A DNA stretch of 64,000 nt from Methylobacterium gregans (GTDB taxonomy: Bacteria > Pseudomonadota > Alphaproteobacteria > Rhizobiales > Beijerinckiaceae). Below are positions 8,895 to 17,857 of this stretch, piece after piece. The stretch covers positions 62,001-126,000 of the forward strand of contig NZ_BPQM01000030.1 of the NCBI RefSeq assembly GCF_022179245.1. Reading direction: 5' to 3'. The number at the start of each line of letters is the position of its first letter. Positions within the stretch are counted from its first letter, which is position 1. Position numbers and translations under genes: made by a program. The notes beneath the pieces were generated by a model. The model searched no databases. It was given only the letters and a program-made list of their open reading frames with translations, and had not been told where the DNA came from.

Positions 8895-9184
8895 CTGTGC
8901 GCGTGCGAGCCCCGCGACGGGAATGACATCCGCTAGCACAACTTTTAGTAGGTATACAGATTTTCCTCTCGCCATGCGACAGATCGCCCAGGCGTGTTCG
9001 GTCAACGGGCGAAGGGGCGGAAAGGAAGGGTGTCGGAAAGTTCGGCGCTGTGCAGACCCATCCGTCGAGGAGGCCGTCGCGTCACGGAACGGATGGTCGT
9101 TCGGCTCTGTTGGCTCCTCGAACGCGCGTCCGGCACCGTGCGCGCAGAACCGAGGCCTACCAGCATCACAGGAGAGCGCCGATC

Positions 9185-9349
9185 ATGTCCCTGAAGACCC
9201 TGTCCGCCCCGCTTCTCGCCCTGGCTCTCGCGGCCGGCAGCCTCTCGGCCGCGCAGGCCCAGAGCAACACCGCGACCCCCGGCGCTCCCGCCGGCGACAG
9301 CGGCGGCAATGCCTCGACCGGCAGCACCGCCGCGCCGAGCGGCAAGTAG
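9185..9349 (+). CDS. Small secreted peptide
   Basis: 54 residues. A signal peptide of about 25 residues (MSLKTLSAPLLALALAAGSL, then AQA) precedes a 29-residue mature part that is rich in Gly, Ser, Thr, Asn, Pro and Ala and has no cysteines. An AGGAGA ribosome-binding sequence lies 9 nt before the ATG, and a strong terminator follows within 30 bp, so this is a self-contained transcription unit. Upstream there is GGAAC-N17-TGTT, one base from an EcfG-type promoter. No homologue can be named; low-complexity secreted peptides of this kind are common in Methylobacterium. Confidence 0.75.
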   Translation: MSLKTLSAPLLALALAAGSLSAAQAQSNTATPGAPAGDSGGNASTGSTAAPSGK

Positions 9350-9374
9350 GCTCTCTCTCCGGAACCATACTGAA

Positions 9375-9417
9375 GAAGGCCCCGCGTGCCGTCCGGCGCG
9401 CGGGGCCTTCTCTCATG
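9375..9417 (+). terminator. Rho-independent terminator
   Basis: Perfect 12-bp stem GAAGGCCCCGCG / CGCGGGGCCTTC with a 12-nt loop, followed by TCTCTCAT. It is placed right after the small secreted peptide gene. Confidence 0.85.
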
Positions 9418-9498
9418 GTGCGGCAGCCGGCGCCTCGGGCCGACGGCATGGCGATTGCCCAGGCTCGCCGGCTGCCAAGCAGGGCAGCCGCGCGCGGC

Positions 9499-10497
9499 TC
9501 AGGCCCGGCAGCCCTCGAACCCGACACGGATCGCCTCTGGGTCGAGATTGCGCCCGATGAACACCACGCGCGAGACCCGCGGCTCGTCGGCGCGCCAGTC
9601 GGCCTGCAGATCCCCGTCAAGGATCATGTGGACGCCCTGGAAGACGAAGCGCTTCGGCTCGTCAGGGAAGGCGACGATGCCCTTGCAGCGCAGGATGTCG
9701 GGACCCTGAACTTGGGTCAGGGTCGAGATCCAGGGCATGAACGTCTCCGGATTCACCGGCCCGTCGATCCGGGCCGAGACAGACTGGATCTCACTGTCAT
9801 GGTGATGGTGGTGCCCCCCCTCGAGGAACTCGGGCTCGAGGTCGAGGATGCGGCCGAGATCGAAGGCGTTGCGTTCCAGCACCGCGTCGAGGGGCACGGC
9901 GCAGTCTTTCGTACGATGGATCTTGGCGAAGGGGTTGATCACGCGGATCTCGCCCTCGACGCGGTCGAGGTCCGCGGGCGTCACGAGATCCGACTTGTTG
10001 AGCAGGATCACGTCCGCGAAGGCGATCTGGTTCCTGGCTTCGGGCGCGTCCTTCAGCCGGGCGGTCAGCCACTTGGCGTCCGCCACCGTTACGACGGCAT
10101 CGAGCCGGGCGGCCTCTCCGACATCCTGGTCGACGAAGAAGGTCTGGGCGACGGGGGCGGGATCGGCCAGTCCCGTGGTCTCGACGATGATCGCGTCGAA
10201 CTTGCCGCGGCGCTTCACCAGCCCGTCCATGATGCGGATCAGGTCGCCGCGCACCGTGCAGCAGACGCAGCCGTTGTTCATCTCGAACACTTCCTCGTCG
10301 GCGCCCACCACGAGGTCGTTGTCGATGCCGATCTCACCGAACTCGTTGACGATCACGGCGTAGCGCCGGCCATGGTTCTCGGTGAGGATCCGGTTGAGCA
10401 GCGTCGTCTTGCCGGCGCCGAGATAGCCCGTGAGCACCGTGACGGGGATCTTGGCGGACGTTTCGGCGGAGGCGGCGGGGGACGGGGCGTCGGACAT
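9499..10497 (-). CDS. CobW/COG0523 family metal-chaperone GTPase
   Basis: 332 residues from ATG 10497. It has a P-loop GYLGAGKTT (residues 24-32), the COG0523 metal motif GCVCC (76-80), ETTGLADP (106-113) and the guanine-specificity motif NKSD (167-170). A run of five histidines near 229-233 is a further metal-binding feature, and a CobW C-terminal domain follows. Members deliver zinc, cobalt or other metals to client enzymes. Nothing next to it (no cobalamin or nitrile hydratase genes) decides the metal; the His-run favours a zinc or nickel/cobalt chaperone. A clear Zur box was not found upstream. It is transcribed alone. Confidence 0.92.
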   Translation of the reverse strand: MSDAPSPAASAETSAKIPVTVLTGYLGAGKTTLLNRILTENHGRRYAVIVNEFGEIGIDNDLVVGADEEVFEMNNGCVCCTVRGDLIRIMDGLVKRRGKFDAIIVETTGLADPAPVAQTFFVDQDVGEAARLDAVVTVADAKWLTARLKDAPEARNQIAFADVILLNKSDLVTPADLDRVEGEIRVINPFAKIHRTKDCAVPLDAVLERNAFDLGRILDLEPEFLEGGHHHHHDSEIQSVSARIDGPVNPETFMPWISTLTQVQGPDILRCKGIVAFPDEPKRFVFQGVHMILDGDLQADWRADEPRVSRVVFIGRNLDPEAIRVGFEGCRA

Positions 10498-10639
10498 GGC
10501 TTCCCTTCGGATTCTCTTCGCGCGTGTCGGCCACGCGGGTGCACCGCGCCCTCGGGTGCGGCCATGCCCTGTCATATCGTTACGTGCGCGCCCGATGGAA
10601 GGCGGTCCAGTCGACAGCGAGGTGGGTCCGATCCGGCCG

Positions 10640-10800
10640 GGATGAGCAGAAATTGTCCAGTTGCACGACAAATTCCATATTATCTTCCAGGGCATGCATA
10701 AAAATTTCCGGGGTGCGGATCCAGAATTTCATGGTATTGCTCAACCCAGGCGGGTAAAACCGGCCGGCATCGTCCCAGGCCATTGGAATGAAACACTGCT
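10640..10800 (-). other. Low-GC stretch with a possible gene remnant
   Basis: This part of the 378-bp gap between two genes is markedly richer in A/T than its surroundings. One minus-strand frame gives a plausible protein segment (FIPMAWDDAGRFYPPGL, then [12 protein letters not shown]) using codons such as AAA, AAT, TTT and ATT that neighbouring genes avoid. The open frame runs 10858-10580 but its ends look non-coding, and it has no good start site. It could be a fragment of an acquired gene. The product family is not recognised, and a plus-strand frame is also open over part of it. The rest of the gap shows no feature. Confidence 0.3.
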
Positions 10801-10875
10801 TTGATCTACAGGGCCTCAGCTCAGGCAGGTATGAGGTCGACCAGCCGCACCACGTCACGCGGGCGGGAGGGCGTC

Positions 10876-11157
10876 ATGACTGATGCCGTCGCCAACGCGC
10901 TGCACGTCCGGGTCAGGACATCAGGGGACGAGCGGCTCCTGCGGATCGCGGAACTCGTCGGCTGCCCCATCGAAGCCTTCCGCACCCCGGAGGGCGACGC
11001 ACTCAGCGACGCCCTCGAACTGGTGAAGCTCTGGGAACGGATCGACGCCACGGGTCGTGCTCGTCTGCTCGCTTGCGCCCGCACGGAGGCGGCGCGCACG
11101 GGCGAGGCGCAATCGACGGGCCATGCCGGCGCAGGCTTCCGCAGGCCCCTGCGCTGA
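10876..11157 (+). CDS. Small conserved hypothetical protein
   Basis: 93 residues from ATG 10876 (MTDAVANALHVRV). The middle reads 'LLRIAELVGCPIEAF', then a predicted helix 'ALSDALELVKLWERIDATGRARLLACAR' pattern. This is the layout of small alphaproteobacterial proteins that pair a regulator-like helix with a 'LWxxI' helix; in that group they are sometimes annotated as transcriptional regulators, but the DNA-binding part is not convincing here. It has no signal peptide or membrane segment. The function is unknown. Confidence 0.6.
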   Translation: MTDAVANALHVRVRTSGDERLLRIAELVGCPIEAFRTPEGDALSDALELVKLWERIDATGRARLLACARTEAARTGEAQSTGHAGAGFRRPLR

Positions 11158-11197
11158 AGCGTGGAGCGATGGCAGCCCACCGGAGACGCGGAGAGCC

Positions 11198-11575
11198 CTA
11201 GCCTCGCAGCGGGCGCAGGGACTGGATCAGGCGCGGAAACAGGCGCCGTGGAGCCTCGGTGTCCTCAGCCTCCTGCATCGCGCCAGCCTCTCCGGCCCCC
11301 TTCTCGGCGCCAAGCGCGGCTTCGGCCTCATGCACCTCGCCCGCCTCGGCGCCATCCTCTTCCGTGCTGCGCAGCGCTCGACTGAGCACGTCCACAACCG
11401 GGTCCGGGATCGGGCGGTCGTAATCCTGCAGCAGCAGCGCCGCCTTGCCGAGTGCGGTGAGCTTTGCCAGCGACGTCTCGCCCTCCATGGACTCGCGTAG
11501 CACCTGATCCGCCAGGACACCTGCAAGTCGCGAGACCTCCGAGAGGCGCTCGCCGTTCAAGCCACCGTCCACCAT
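11198..11575 (-). CDS. Small hypothetical protein
   Basis: 125 residues from ATG 11575 (MVDGGLNGERLSEVSRLAGV). The first 75 residues form predicted helices (LADQVLRESMEGETSLAKLT); the rest is very rich in Glu and Ala and ends in a basic tail (RRLFPRLIQSLRPLRG). It resembles the other small helical proteins around it in composition but has no nameable domain. A longer frame to 11647 is open but less likely. The function is unknown. Confidence 0.5.
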   Translation of the reverse strand: MVDGGLNGERLSEVSRLAGVLADQVLRESMEGETSLAKLTALGKAALLLQDYDRPIPDPVVDVLSRALRSTEEDGAEAGEVHEAEAALGAEKGAGEAGAMQEAEDTEAPRRLFPRLIQSLRPLRG

Positions 11576-11833
11576 GCCGCCACCCTCACAGCACGAAGTC
11601 TCGACGTCCCGAGAAACAACCTTTGTTAAGGGCGCGATCGACTTCACTCATACTAACGCTCTGAACGATACGCAGTGCAGAGTATTATTTCAATCGCGCC
11701 CGTCACTTGACTGCATCTTGAACACAGGCATCTCGACGCGCACGCCGATTGCCGGACGCGCCAACGCCCCGGTCTTAACGATCTGGTGAGCCTGTTCCGG
11801 GAGGGTGCGCGCCGGATCAGCCAGGGAGTGAGC

Positions 11834-12115
11834 ATGTCCGACACGATCGACACCGTAGGCGTCGCGGGCGACCGCATCCGCTCCATCATCGAGCGCATCG
11901 AGCGGCTCGACGAGGAGATCAAGGACCTGATGGAGACCAAGAAGGAGATCTTCGCCGAGGCGAAGGGCGAGGGTCTCGACGTGAAGGTGCTGAAAGAGAT
12001 CCTGAAGCTGCGCAAGCAGGACAAGGACGAGCGCGACGAGCAGGAGAGCCTGCTGGAACTCTACCTGCGCGCGATGGACGCGCCGAGCCCGGCCCCGATC
12101 GCGCAGGCGGCGTGA
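11834..12115 (+). CDS. gapR: GapR family (DUF2312) nucleoid-associated protein
   Basis: 93 residues from ATG 11834. Residues about 12-80 match the DUF2312/GapR pattern: IRSIIERIERLDEEIKDLM, then the signature AEAKGEGLDVKVLKEILKLRKQD and LLELYLRAM. Caulobacter GapR (89 aa) binds overtwisted, A/T-rich DNA, tracks positive supercoils ahead of replication and transcription, and is needed for normal chromosome replication. It is a coiled-coil dimer or tetramer. The gene is conserved across alphaproteobacteria and stands alone here upstream of the Mfd gene. The short C-terminal PSPAPIAQAA tail is extra relative to Caulobacter. The upstream 258 bp is relatively A/T-rich and probably holds its promoter. 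Confidence 0.92.
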   Translation: MSDTIDTVGVAGDRIRSIIERIERLDEEIKDLMETKKEIFAEAKGEGLDVKVLKEILKLRKQDKDERDEQESLLELYLRAMDAPSPAPIAQAA

Positions 12116-12323
12116 GCGGCGGGCGGCCCTGAAGCGCCGGCACGGCGGACCGGAGGTCTCCCGTGCCGGCTCTCGAACGATCGAATCCTGGGGAGCGCGG
12201 CGAACGGGCGCGGACCCGGGAGCGGGGCTCGGGGGTTTTGAAGGGACATCGTCGCGAGGGGGCAGCGGCCGCGGGCAGCGGCGGGTGGCCCTTGCGAGGA
12301 ACCCTGCCAGCCACCGAGCATCC

Positions 12324-15300
12324 ATGGCCAAGCGGAAGACGAGAGCCGAGACCAAGGCCGAGACCCAGTCCGAGACGGAGGCGCCGCTCGTACCCACCGG
12401 CGCGCTGGCGGTCGCCCTGCTCGGGCTCGCCGGACAGGGCGCCCCGCTCGTCCACGTCGCCCGCGACGAACGGCGTCTGGAGGCGATCGCCGCGATCCTG
12501 CGGGCGCTCGATCCCGGGCTCGGCGTCGCGATCCTCCCGGGCTGGGACTGCCTGCCCTACGACCGGGCCTCGCCCTCGCGGGGCGTGATGGGCGCGCGCG
12601 CCGGCGTGCTGCGCTGGCTCACCGACGCGCAGAACCGCCCCGGCATCGTGCTGACCACACCGCCGGCCCTGATTCAGCGGGTGCCCCCGTTCGCCACCTG
12701 GGCCGATGCCCGCGTGGTCATCCGCGTCGGCGACATCCTCGACGCGGAGGCGATGACGGCCGCGCTCCGGCGCCTCGGCTACATCCTCGACGACCGGGTG
12801 GACGAGCCCGGCGAGTTCGCTATCCGCGGACGCACTCTCGACGTGTTCCCGGCCGCCTCTCCCCTGCCCTGCCGGGTCGAGCACGACGGCACCCGGGTCG
12901 CGCGGATCCGCGCCTACGACCCGCTCACGCAGCGCTCGCACGACGAGACCGCGGAGCTGGTGATCGACCCGGCGACCGAGATCATCCTGCCCCCGGGCTC
13001 CGAGGAGCGCCTGCAGCCCTTCACGGGTCAGGAGCACGGGCTGGCCCGGTTCTACCCGGCGCTCGCCGGGGTGCTCGACGACCTGCCCGGGGCCCGCCTT
13101 GTGATCGAGGCGGGTGCCGAGGCGCGGGCCGAGGCCTTCTTCGAGCAGATCGCGGACGGGCGCGACGGCGGGGAGGCGGCCGGCCAGGGTCGAGGCAAGC
13201 CTCACGGCAAGGCGGGCGCCGGGATCGCCGCCGATCCGCTCTACCTCGATCCGCTTGACTGGGCACGCCTCCTCAGGGAGCGCCGGCTCGCGGCCGCCAC
13301 AGAGACGGCGGACGTGTCCCTGCCCGCCTTCATCCGCCAGTCGCGCCCGACGGCGGCCTTCGCCAAGGCACTGCGGGAGCGCCTCAAGGCCGGCGACCGG
13401 ATCGTGCTCGCCGGGCCGGAGCGCCCGCTGCGCCGCCTGATCCGCCAAGCTGAGCGCTCGGGCGAGCGCCGGGTCCGCTCGGTCCCGGACTGGGCCGCGG
13501 CGGAGAGCGCCCGCCCCGGCGAGATCGTCGCGCTCACACTCCCCCTCGATGCGGGCTTTCGGGTGCCGGAGGGGGGGCTCAGCGTGTTCGCGGCGGCCGA
13601 CCTGTACGGCCAGCAGGCCGGCGCGGCGAGCCCGCGGATCGCCAGCCTGCCGCTCGGCGAGGTGGAGTTGCGCACCGGCGACGTCGCGGTCGACCGCGAC
13701 AACGGGCTGTGCGTCTTCGAGGGGCTGGAGCAGGTCGGCGGGGCGGAAGCCCTGCGCCTGCGCTTCGCCGGGGACGACGTGCTGATGCTGCCCGTGGCCC
13801 AGGCCGACCGGGTCTGGCGCTACGGCTCGGATCCGGAGGCGGTCGGACTCGACAAGCTCGCCTCCGCCTCCTGGCGTCGGCGCCACAGCGAGGCCGAGGC
13901 CACCATCGCCCGTACCGCCCGCGCCATGGTGGCGCTGGCCCAGGAGCGCACCGACGCCCGCGCACCGGTGCTGCGGCCGCCGGAGCGCGAGATGGAGCGT
14001 TTCAGCGCGGGTTTCGGCTTCAGCCTGACCCCGGACCAGGCCGCGGCCACGGACGCCGTGCTCGCCGACCTCGCCTCGGGGACGCCGATGGACCGGCTGG
14101 TCTGCGGCGATGTCGGCTTCGGCAAGACCGAGGTGGCGCTCCGCGCGATCGCGGCGGCGGTCTTCGCGGGCAAGCAGGTCGCGCTCGTGGCGCCCACCAC
14201 CGTGCTGGTGCGCCAGCACGTGCAGACGCTGGAGCGGCGCTTTGCCCGTTTCGGCATCGCGGTTGCGCAGCTCTCGCGGCTCGTCGGGCCGGCCGAGGCC
14301 AAGCGCGTCAAGGCGGGGCTCGCGGACGGCTCGATCCGGGTCGTCGTCGGCACGAACGCGCTGGCCGCCAAGGGCGTCGCCTTCGCGGATCTCGGCCTCA
14401 CGGTGATCGACGAGGAGCAGCGCTTCGGCGCGAAAATGAAGGAGTCCTTGCGGGCGCTGGCCGGGGGCGGCCACGTCCTGACGCTCACCGCCACGCCGAT
14501 CCCCCGCACCCTGCAATCGGCCCTGGTCGGCCTGCGCGCGCTCAGCGTGATCGCCACGCCCCCGGCGGTGCGCCAGCCCATCCGCACGGTGATCGCCCCC
14601 TTCGAGGCCGAGACGGTGCGGGCCGCGCTGATGCGCGAGCACCGCCGCGGCGGCCAGAGCTTCGTGGTCTGCCCGCGCATCGAGGATCTGGAGCCGATGG
14701 CCCGGCGCCTGAAGGCCATCGTGCCGGAACTCGCGGTCACGCTGGCGCATGGCGAGATGAAGCCCGCCGAGATGGACGCGGCGATGATCGGCTTCGCGGA
14801 CGGGACGGGCGACGTGCTGCTGGCAACCTCCATCATCGAGAGCGGGCTCGACGTGCCGCGGGCCAACACGATGCTGGTCTGGAACGCCGAGCGCTTCGGG
14901 CTGGCGCAGCTGCACCAACTGCGCGGTCGGGTCGGGCGCGGCCAGCGCCGGGGCGCCGCCTACCTGCTGAACGATCCCGAGCGCCCGCTCTCGCCCGGCG
15001 CCGAGAAGCGCCTGCGCACGCTGGAAGCCCTCGACCGGCTGGGAGCGGGCTTCACCATCTCGGCGCGCGACCTCGATCATCGCGGCGCGGGGGACCTCGT
15101 GGGCGACGCCCAGGCCGGCCACGTCCGGCTGATCGGGCTCGGGCTCTATCAGCACGTGCTGCAGCTGGCGCTGCGCGCCGCCAAGGGCGAGCCGGCCGAG
15201 GACTGGCGGCCGGAGATCAATCTGGGGCTGGAGGGCGCGATCCCGCCCGACTACATGCCCGAGCCCGAGGTCCGGCTCGGCCTCTACACCCGCCTTCTGC

Positions 15301-15632
15301 GGGTGAGTTCCGCCCAGGAGATCGACGCGCTGTGCGCCGAGACCGATGACCGCTTCGGCCGGATGCCGGAGAGTGTCGAGAGCCTGGTGACGCTGGCCCG
15401 ACTCCGGGTGCTGTGCGGAACGCTCGGGATCAGCCGGCTCAGCGGCGGCCCGCAGGGCGTGGCGGCGGATTTCCGAGACGGGCGCCGCGCGCGGGCGCTG
15501 GCGCTCGACGGCGACCTGACGGTGCGGGACGGCCGGGTGATCCTGAAGCGTGCGACCCAGGACGCGGCCGAGCGCGGCCGCCTCGCGGTCGAGCTGCTCG
15601 ACCGCATCGCCGAGGCTTGCGAGGTCGGCTGA
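12324..15632 (+). CDS. mfd: Mfd-type transcription-repair coupling factor (or divergent paralogue)
   Basis: 1102 residues from ATG 12324. The order of parts fits Mfd: a UvrB-like N-terminal region (about 50-230, ILPGWDCLPYDRASPSRGV), a CarD/RID-like segment (about 450-505), then translocase domains with GDVGFGKTE (about 594-602), DEEQRFG (about 695-701), TATPIPRTLQ, and a TRCF C-terminal domain (PPDYMPEPEVRLGLYTRL). Mfd pushes stalled RNA polymerase off lesions and recruits UvrA. Here the RID consensus 'DHGIGRF' reads 'DRDNGLCVF', and the protein is a little short, so this may be a second, divergent Mfd-like protein rather than the housekeeping copy. It is flanked by gapR and a hairpin. Confidence 0.85.
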   Translation: MAKRKTRAETKAETQSETEAPLVPTGALAVALLGLAGQGAPLVHVARDERRLEAIAAILRALDPGLGVAILPGWDCLPYDRASPSRGVMGARAGVLRWLTDAQNRPGIVLTTPPALIQRVPPFATWADARVVIRVGDILDAEAMTAALRRLGYILDDRVDEPGEFAIRGRTLDVFPAASPLPCRVEHDGTRVARIRAYDPLTQRSHDETAELVIDPATEIILPPGSEERLQPFTGQEHGLARFYPALAGVLDDLPGARLVIEAGAEARAEAFFEQIADGRDGGEAAGQGRGKPHGKAGAGIAADPLYLDPLDWARLLRERRLAAATETADVSLPAFIRQSRPTAAFAKALRERLKAGDRIVLAGPERPLRRLIRQAERSGERRVRSVPDWAAAESARPGEIVALTLPLDAGFRVPEGGLSVFAAADLYGQQAGAASPRIASLPLGEVELRTGDVAVDRDNGLCVFEGLEQVGGAEALRLRFAGDDVLMLPVAQADRVWRYGSDPEAVGLDKLASASWRRRHSEAEATIARTARAMVALAQERTDARAPVLRPPEREMERFSAGFGFSLTPDQAAATDAVLADLASGTPMDRLVCGDVGFGKTEVALRAIAAAVFAGKQVALVAPTTVLVRQHVQTLERRFARFGIAVAQLSRLVGPAEAKRVKAGLADGSIRVVVGTNALAAKGVAFADLGLTVIDEEQRFGAKMKESLRALAGGGHVLTLTATPIPRTLQSALVGLRALSVIATPPAVRQPIRTVIAPFEAETVRAALMREHRRGGQSFVVCPRIEDLEPMARRLKAIVPELAVTLAHGEMKPAEMDAAMIGFADGTGDVLLATSIIESGLDVPRANTMLVWNAERFGLAQLHQLRGRVGRGQRRGAAYLLNDPERPLSPGAEKRLRTLEALDRLGAGFTISARDLDHRGAGDLVGDAQAGHVRLIGLGLYQHVLQLALRAAKGEPAEDWRPEINLGLEGAIPPDYMPEPEVRLGLYTRLLRVSSAQEIDALCAETDDRFGRMPESVESLVTLARLRVLCGTLGISRLSGGPQGVAADFRDGRRARALALDGDLTVRDGRVILKRATQDAAERGRLAVELLDRIAEACEVG

Positions 15633-15643
15633 GGAGGTCGCCG

Positions 15644-15676
15644 GACCCCTCTCGCCGCATACGGGGAGAGGGGAGC
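15644..15676. repeat. CCCCTCTC/GAGAGGGG intergenic palindrome
   Basis: CCCCTCTC and GAGAGGGG (15646-15653 and 15666-15673) form an 8-bp stem between the convergent Mfd gene and kpsE-like gene. It resembles hairpins at 33634, 37481 and 61070. It may terminate both genes. Confidence 0.6.
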
Positions 15677-15681
15677 CCGCG

Positions 15682-16923
15682 TCAGAGCATCTGCTTGCGG
15701 GCCAACATGGCCCCGGCGAACAGCACGGCGGAGCCCGCGGCGACGATGCAGATCATCAGCAGGCGCCGCGGCTGGGTCGCCGATTCGGCGAGCACCGGCG
15801 GCACGATCAGGCTGAAGAACTCGATCTGGCGCGAGGCGATGATGCGGGCACGCTCGTTGGCCGCCAGCACCATCGCGTAGTACTTCTCCGCGTTCTTGCG
15901 CTCGTTATCGAGCGCCTCGAAGCGGGTCAGTGCGTCGGCGAGCACGCGCTTCTGCTCGGCATCCTGGCTCGCGGATTGGCGCTCGATCCGGGCGATGTTC
16001 TCGTCGAGATCGCGGATCTGCGTCTTCAGCTCGATGATACGGTTGGAGCTCGGTCCGAGGTCGCGCTGGGCGATCGAGAGCTGGATCGACTTCTCGATGC
16101 GGGTGGAGCGCAACTCGCCGATCGTCTTCAGGTTCGCCTCGTTGGTCTTCTGCGCGTCGAGCACGCCGTCGCGGTTGCGCAGGTCGCGCACCTCCAGGCG
16201 GACCTTGCGCATCCGCTCCTCGGCGAGCTTCAGCTCGCGGTTGCTCTCCGCCACCGCATCGGTGCGCGCGTTGAGGCTGAGCCGGTTCACCACGGCCTCG
16301 GCCTCCTTCAGGATGGCCTGGATGAGAGTGAAGGATTCCTGCGGATCGAAGGCGTTGACCGTGAGGACCATGATGCCGGAACCCGACTCGACCGAGATGG
16401 CCACGCGCTCCTGCCAGTATTTCAGGAACTTCTCGATCGGCTTCTCGGGGTTGAAGCGGGAGAGGGCGTCGATGCTGTCGCGGCTGAACCACGCGCGCAG
16501 CGGCAGCTCCTTCTCCAGCGTCTCCAGCATCGGCCGGCTGAGCACGTACTGGTAGGTGATCAGGGTGTCCTGGGCGATGAGCTCCTTGGGCACGCCCGAG
16601 TTCGTGCCGACCGAGTCGGGATTGGCCTTCTCGGCGCCGCCCAGCGCCGGGCGGATCGCGAAATGCGCCTCGGTGACGTAGCGGTCGGAGGCGATGAACC
16701 CGTAATACACGGCGCCCATCAGGGTCGGCAGCACGAAGCAGACCACGAACAGGACGGGCAGCCACGGATCCCGCTTCACGTGGCTCTGGTAGGAGCGGAT
16801 GCCCTTCCGGCGGTCGGCGAAGCGCGACATCCGGGCGAACTGGCGCAGGGACTCGGCCACCGCGTTGGACTTGTCCGCGGTGGTGAGCGGCTGACCCTGC
16901 GGGTTGCGGATCTCGACGTTCAT
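15682..16923 (-). CDS. kpsE: KpsE/BexC/CtrB-type polysaccharide export inner-membrane protein
   Basis: 413 residues from ATG 16923. A cytoplasmic tail is followed by TM1 (about 53-76, PWLPVLFVVCFVLPTLMGAV), a long periplasmic region with a predicted coiled coil (about 200-370, heavy in Glu/Lys/Arg and ending ERARIIASRQIEFFS), and TM2 near the C-terminus (about 387-407). This is the polysaccharide co-polymerase (PCP-3) architecture of ABC-dependent capsule export, bridging the inner-membrane transporter and the outer-membrane KpsD channel. The gene lies 119 bp downstream of kpsT. Neither a KpsM permease nor KpsD is adjacent, so the exporter must be completed elsewhere in the genome. Confidence 0.88.
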   Translation of the reverse strand: MNVEIRNPQGQPLTTADKSNAVAESLRQFARMSRFADRRKGIRSYQSHVKRDPWLPVLFVVCFVLPTLMGAVYYGFIASDRYVTEAHFAIRPALGGAEKANPDSVGTNSGVPKELIAQDTLITYQYVLSRPMLETLEKELPLRAWFSRDSIDALSRFNPEKPIEKFLKYWQERVAISVESGSGIMVLTVNAFDPQESFTLIQAILKEAEAVVNRLSLNARTDAVAESNRELKLAEERMRKVRLEVRDLRNRDGVLDAQKTNEANLKTIGELRSTRIEKSIQLSIAQRDLGPSSNRIIELKTQIRDLDENIARIERQSASQDAEQKRVLADALTRFEALDNERKNAEKYYAMVLAANERARIIASRQIEFFSLIVPPVLAESATQPRRLLMICIVAAGSAVLFAGAMLARKQML

Positions 16924-17042
16924 GGGGCTGTTCGTGTCCAGGTCCGGGAGGCATGTCCGGGGCGGCGCGGCCCGCATCGCATGCCCGCGCGGCGAAACCA
17001 TGTCCGTTCAGACCACGCGAGGCCGGTGCAGAGCTTGCGCGC

Positions 17043-17696
17043 TCAGGCGTTCAGGCGGCGGTAGACCTCGATGGCGTCGTTGACGTCCTCGTACACGATG
17101 GCGCGGCCGTTGAGCAGGACGATGCCCTGCTGGCACCACTCGCGAATCGTCTCCATCGAGTGCGAGACCATGATGACGTCGGCGTTCTTGCGCCGGCTGG
17201 CGAAGACCTCGGTGCAGCGCTTCTGGAAGCGGGAATCCCCCACCGCCGTGACCTCGTCGATCAGGTAGCAGTCGAACGGGATGGCCATGCTCATCCCGAA
17301 GGCGAGGCGGGCGCCCATGCCCGAGGAGTAGGTCCGGATCGGGACGTCGAGGTAGCTGCCGAGCTCGGAGAAGTCCTCCACGAACTCGAGCACGCGCTTG
17401 GGGTCCTCGCCGTAGATGCGGGCGACGAAGATGACGTTGTCGCGCCCCGTCATCTGCCCGTGGAAGCCGCCGCCGAAGCCGAGCGGCCAGGAGACCCGCA
17501 GGCCCCTGTGGATCCGGCCCCGGGTCGGATCCTCGACGCCGCCGATCAGGCGCATCGTGGTCGACTTGCCGGCGCCGTTGATGCCGAGGATGCCGTAGCT
17601 GATGCCGGGCTTCAGAGTCAGCGAGACCCGCTCCAGGATGGTGCGGCGATGGCCGTCCGTCTTGTAGATCTTGGTGACGTTGTCGAAGCGGATCAC
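17043..17696 (-). CDS. kpsT: KpsT/CtrD-type capsule polysaccharide ABC transporter ATPase
   Basis: 217 residues from a GTG at 17696. Walker A is GINGAGKST (38-46), the signature YSSGMGAR (123-130) is of the KpsT/Wzt/RfbE type rather than LSGGQ, Walker B is CYLIDEV (143-149) and the H-loop is SHS (178-180). The length fits KpsT, which lacks the C-terminal carbohydrate-binding domain of Wzt. It powers export of a lipid-linked surface polysaccharide across the inner membrane. It is upstream of and in line with kpsE. Its permease partner KpsM is not in the window. Confidence 0.92.
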   Translation of the reverse strand: MIRFDNVTKIYKTDGHRRTILERVSLTLKPGISYGILGINGAGKSTTMRLIGGVEDPTRGRIHRGLRVSWPLGFGGGFHGQMTGRDNVIFVARIYGEDPKRVLEFVEDFSELGSYLDVPIRTYSSGMGARLAFGMSMAIPFDCYLIDEVTAVGDSRFQKRCTEVFASRRKNADVIMVSHSMETIREWCQQGIVLLNGRAIVYEDVNDAIEVYRRLNA

Positions 17697-17857
17697 CGGG
17701 ATTGGGCCCTGTGGGATGACGCCGCCCGAGCGGGCGGATTCGATGGCCCGGCGTGGCCGGTGAAAGCGGCGAATCTGAGGATGGTGGAGGAAGCGCGGAC
17801 CCTCCCTACGGCAGGACGGTCCTGTCGTGGTGAGGGCACGCGATGCCCGAACCCGCG

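Noticed and set aside
10567..10590. GTCATATCGTTAC considered as a Zur box for the CobW gene
   Set aside because: Only a few positions of the dyad match the alphaproteobacterial Zur consensus.
11919..15155. Long open frame of 1078 codons on the minus strand opposite the Mfd gene
   Set aside because: It is an artefact of high GC and third-position bias; the sequence is Arg/Gly/Leu/His-rich, lacks domain motifs and is fully antisense to a clear translocase gene.
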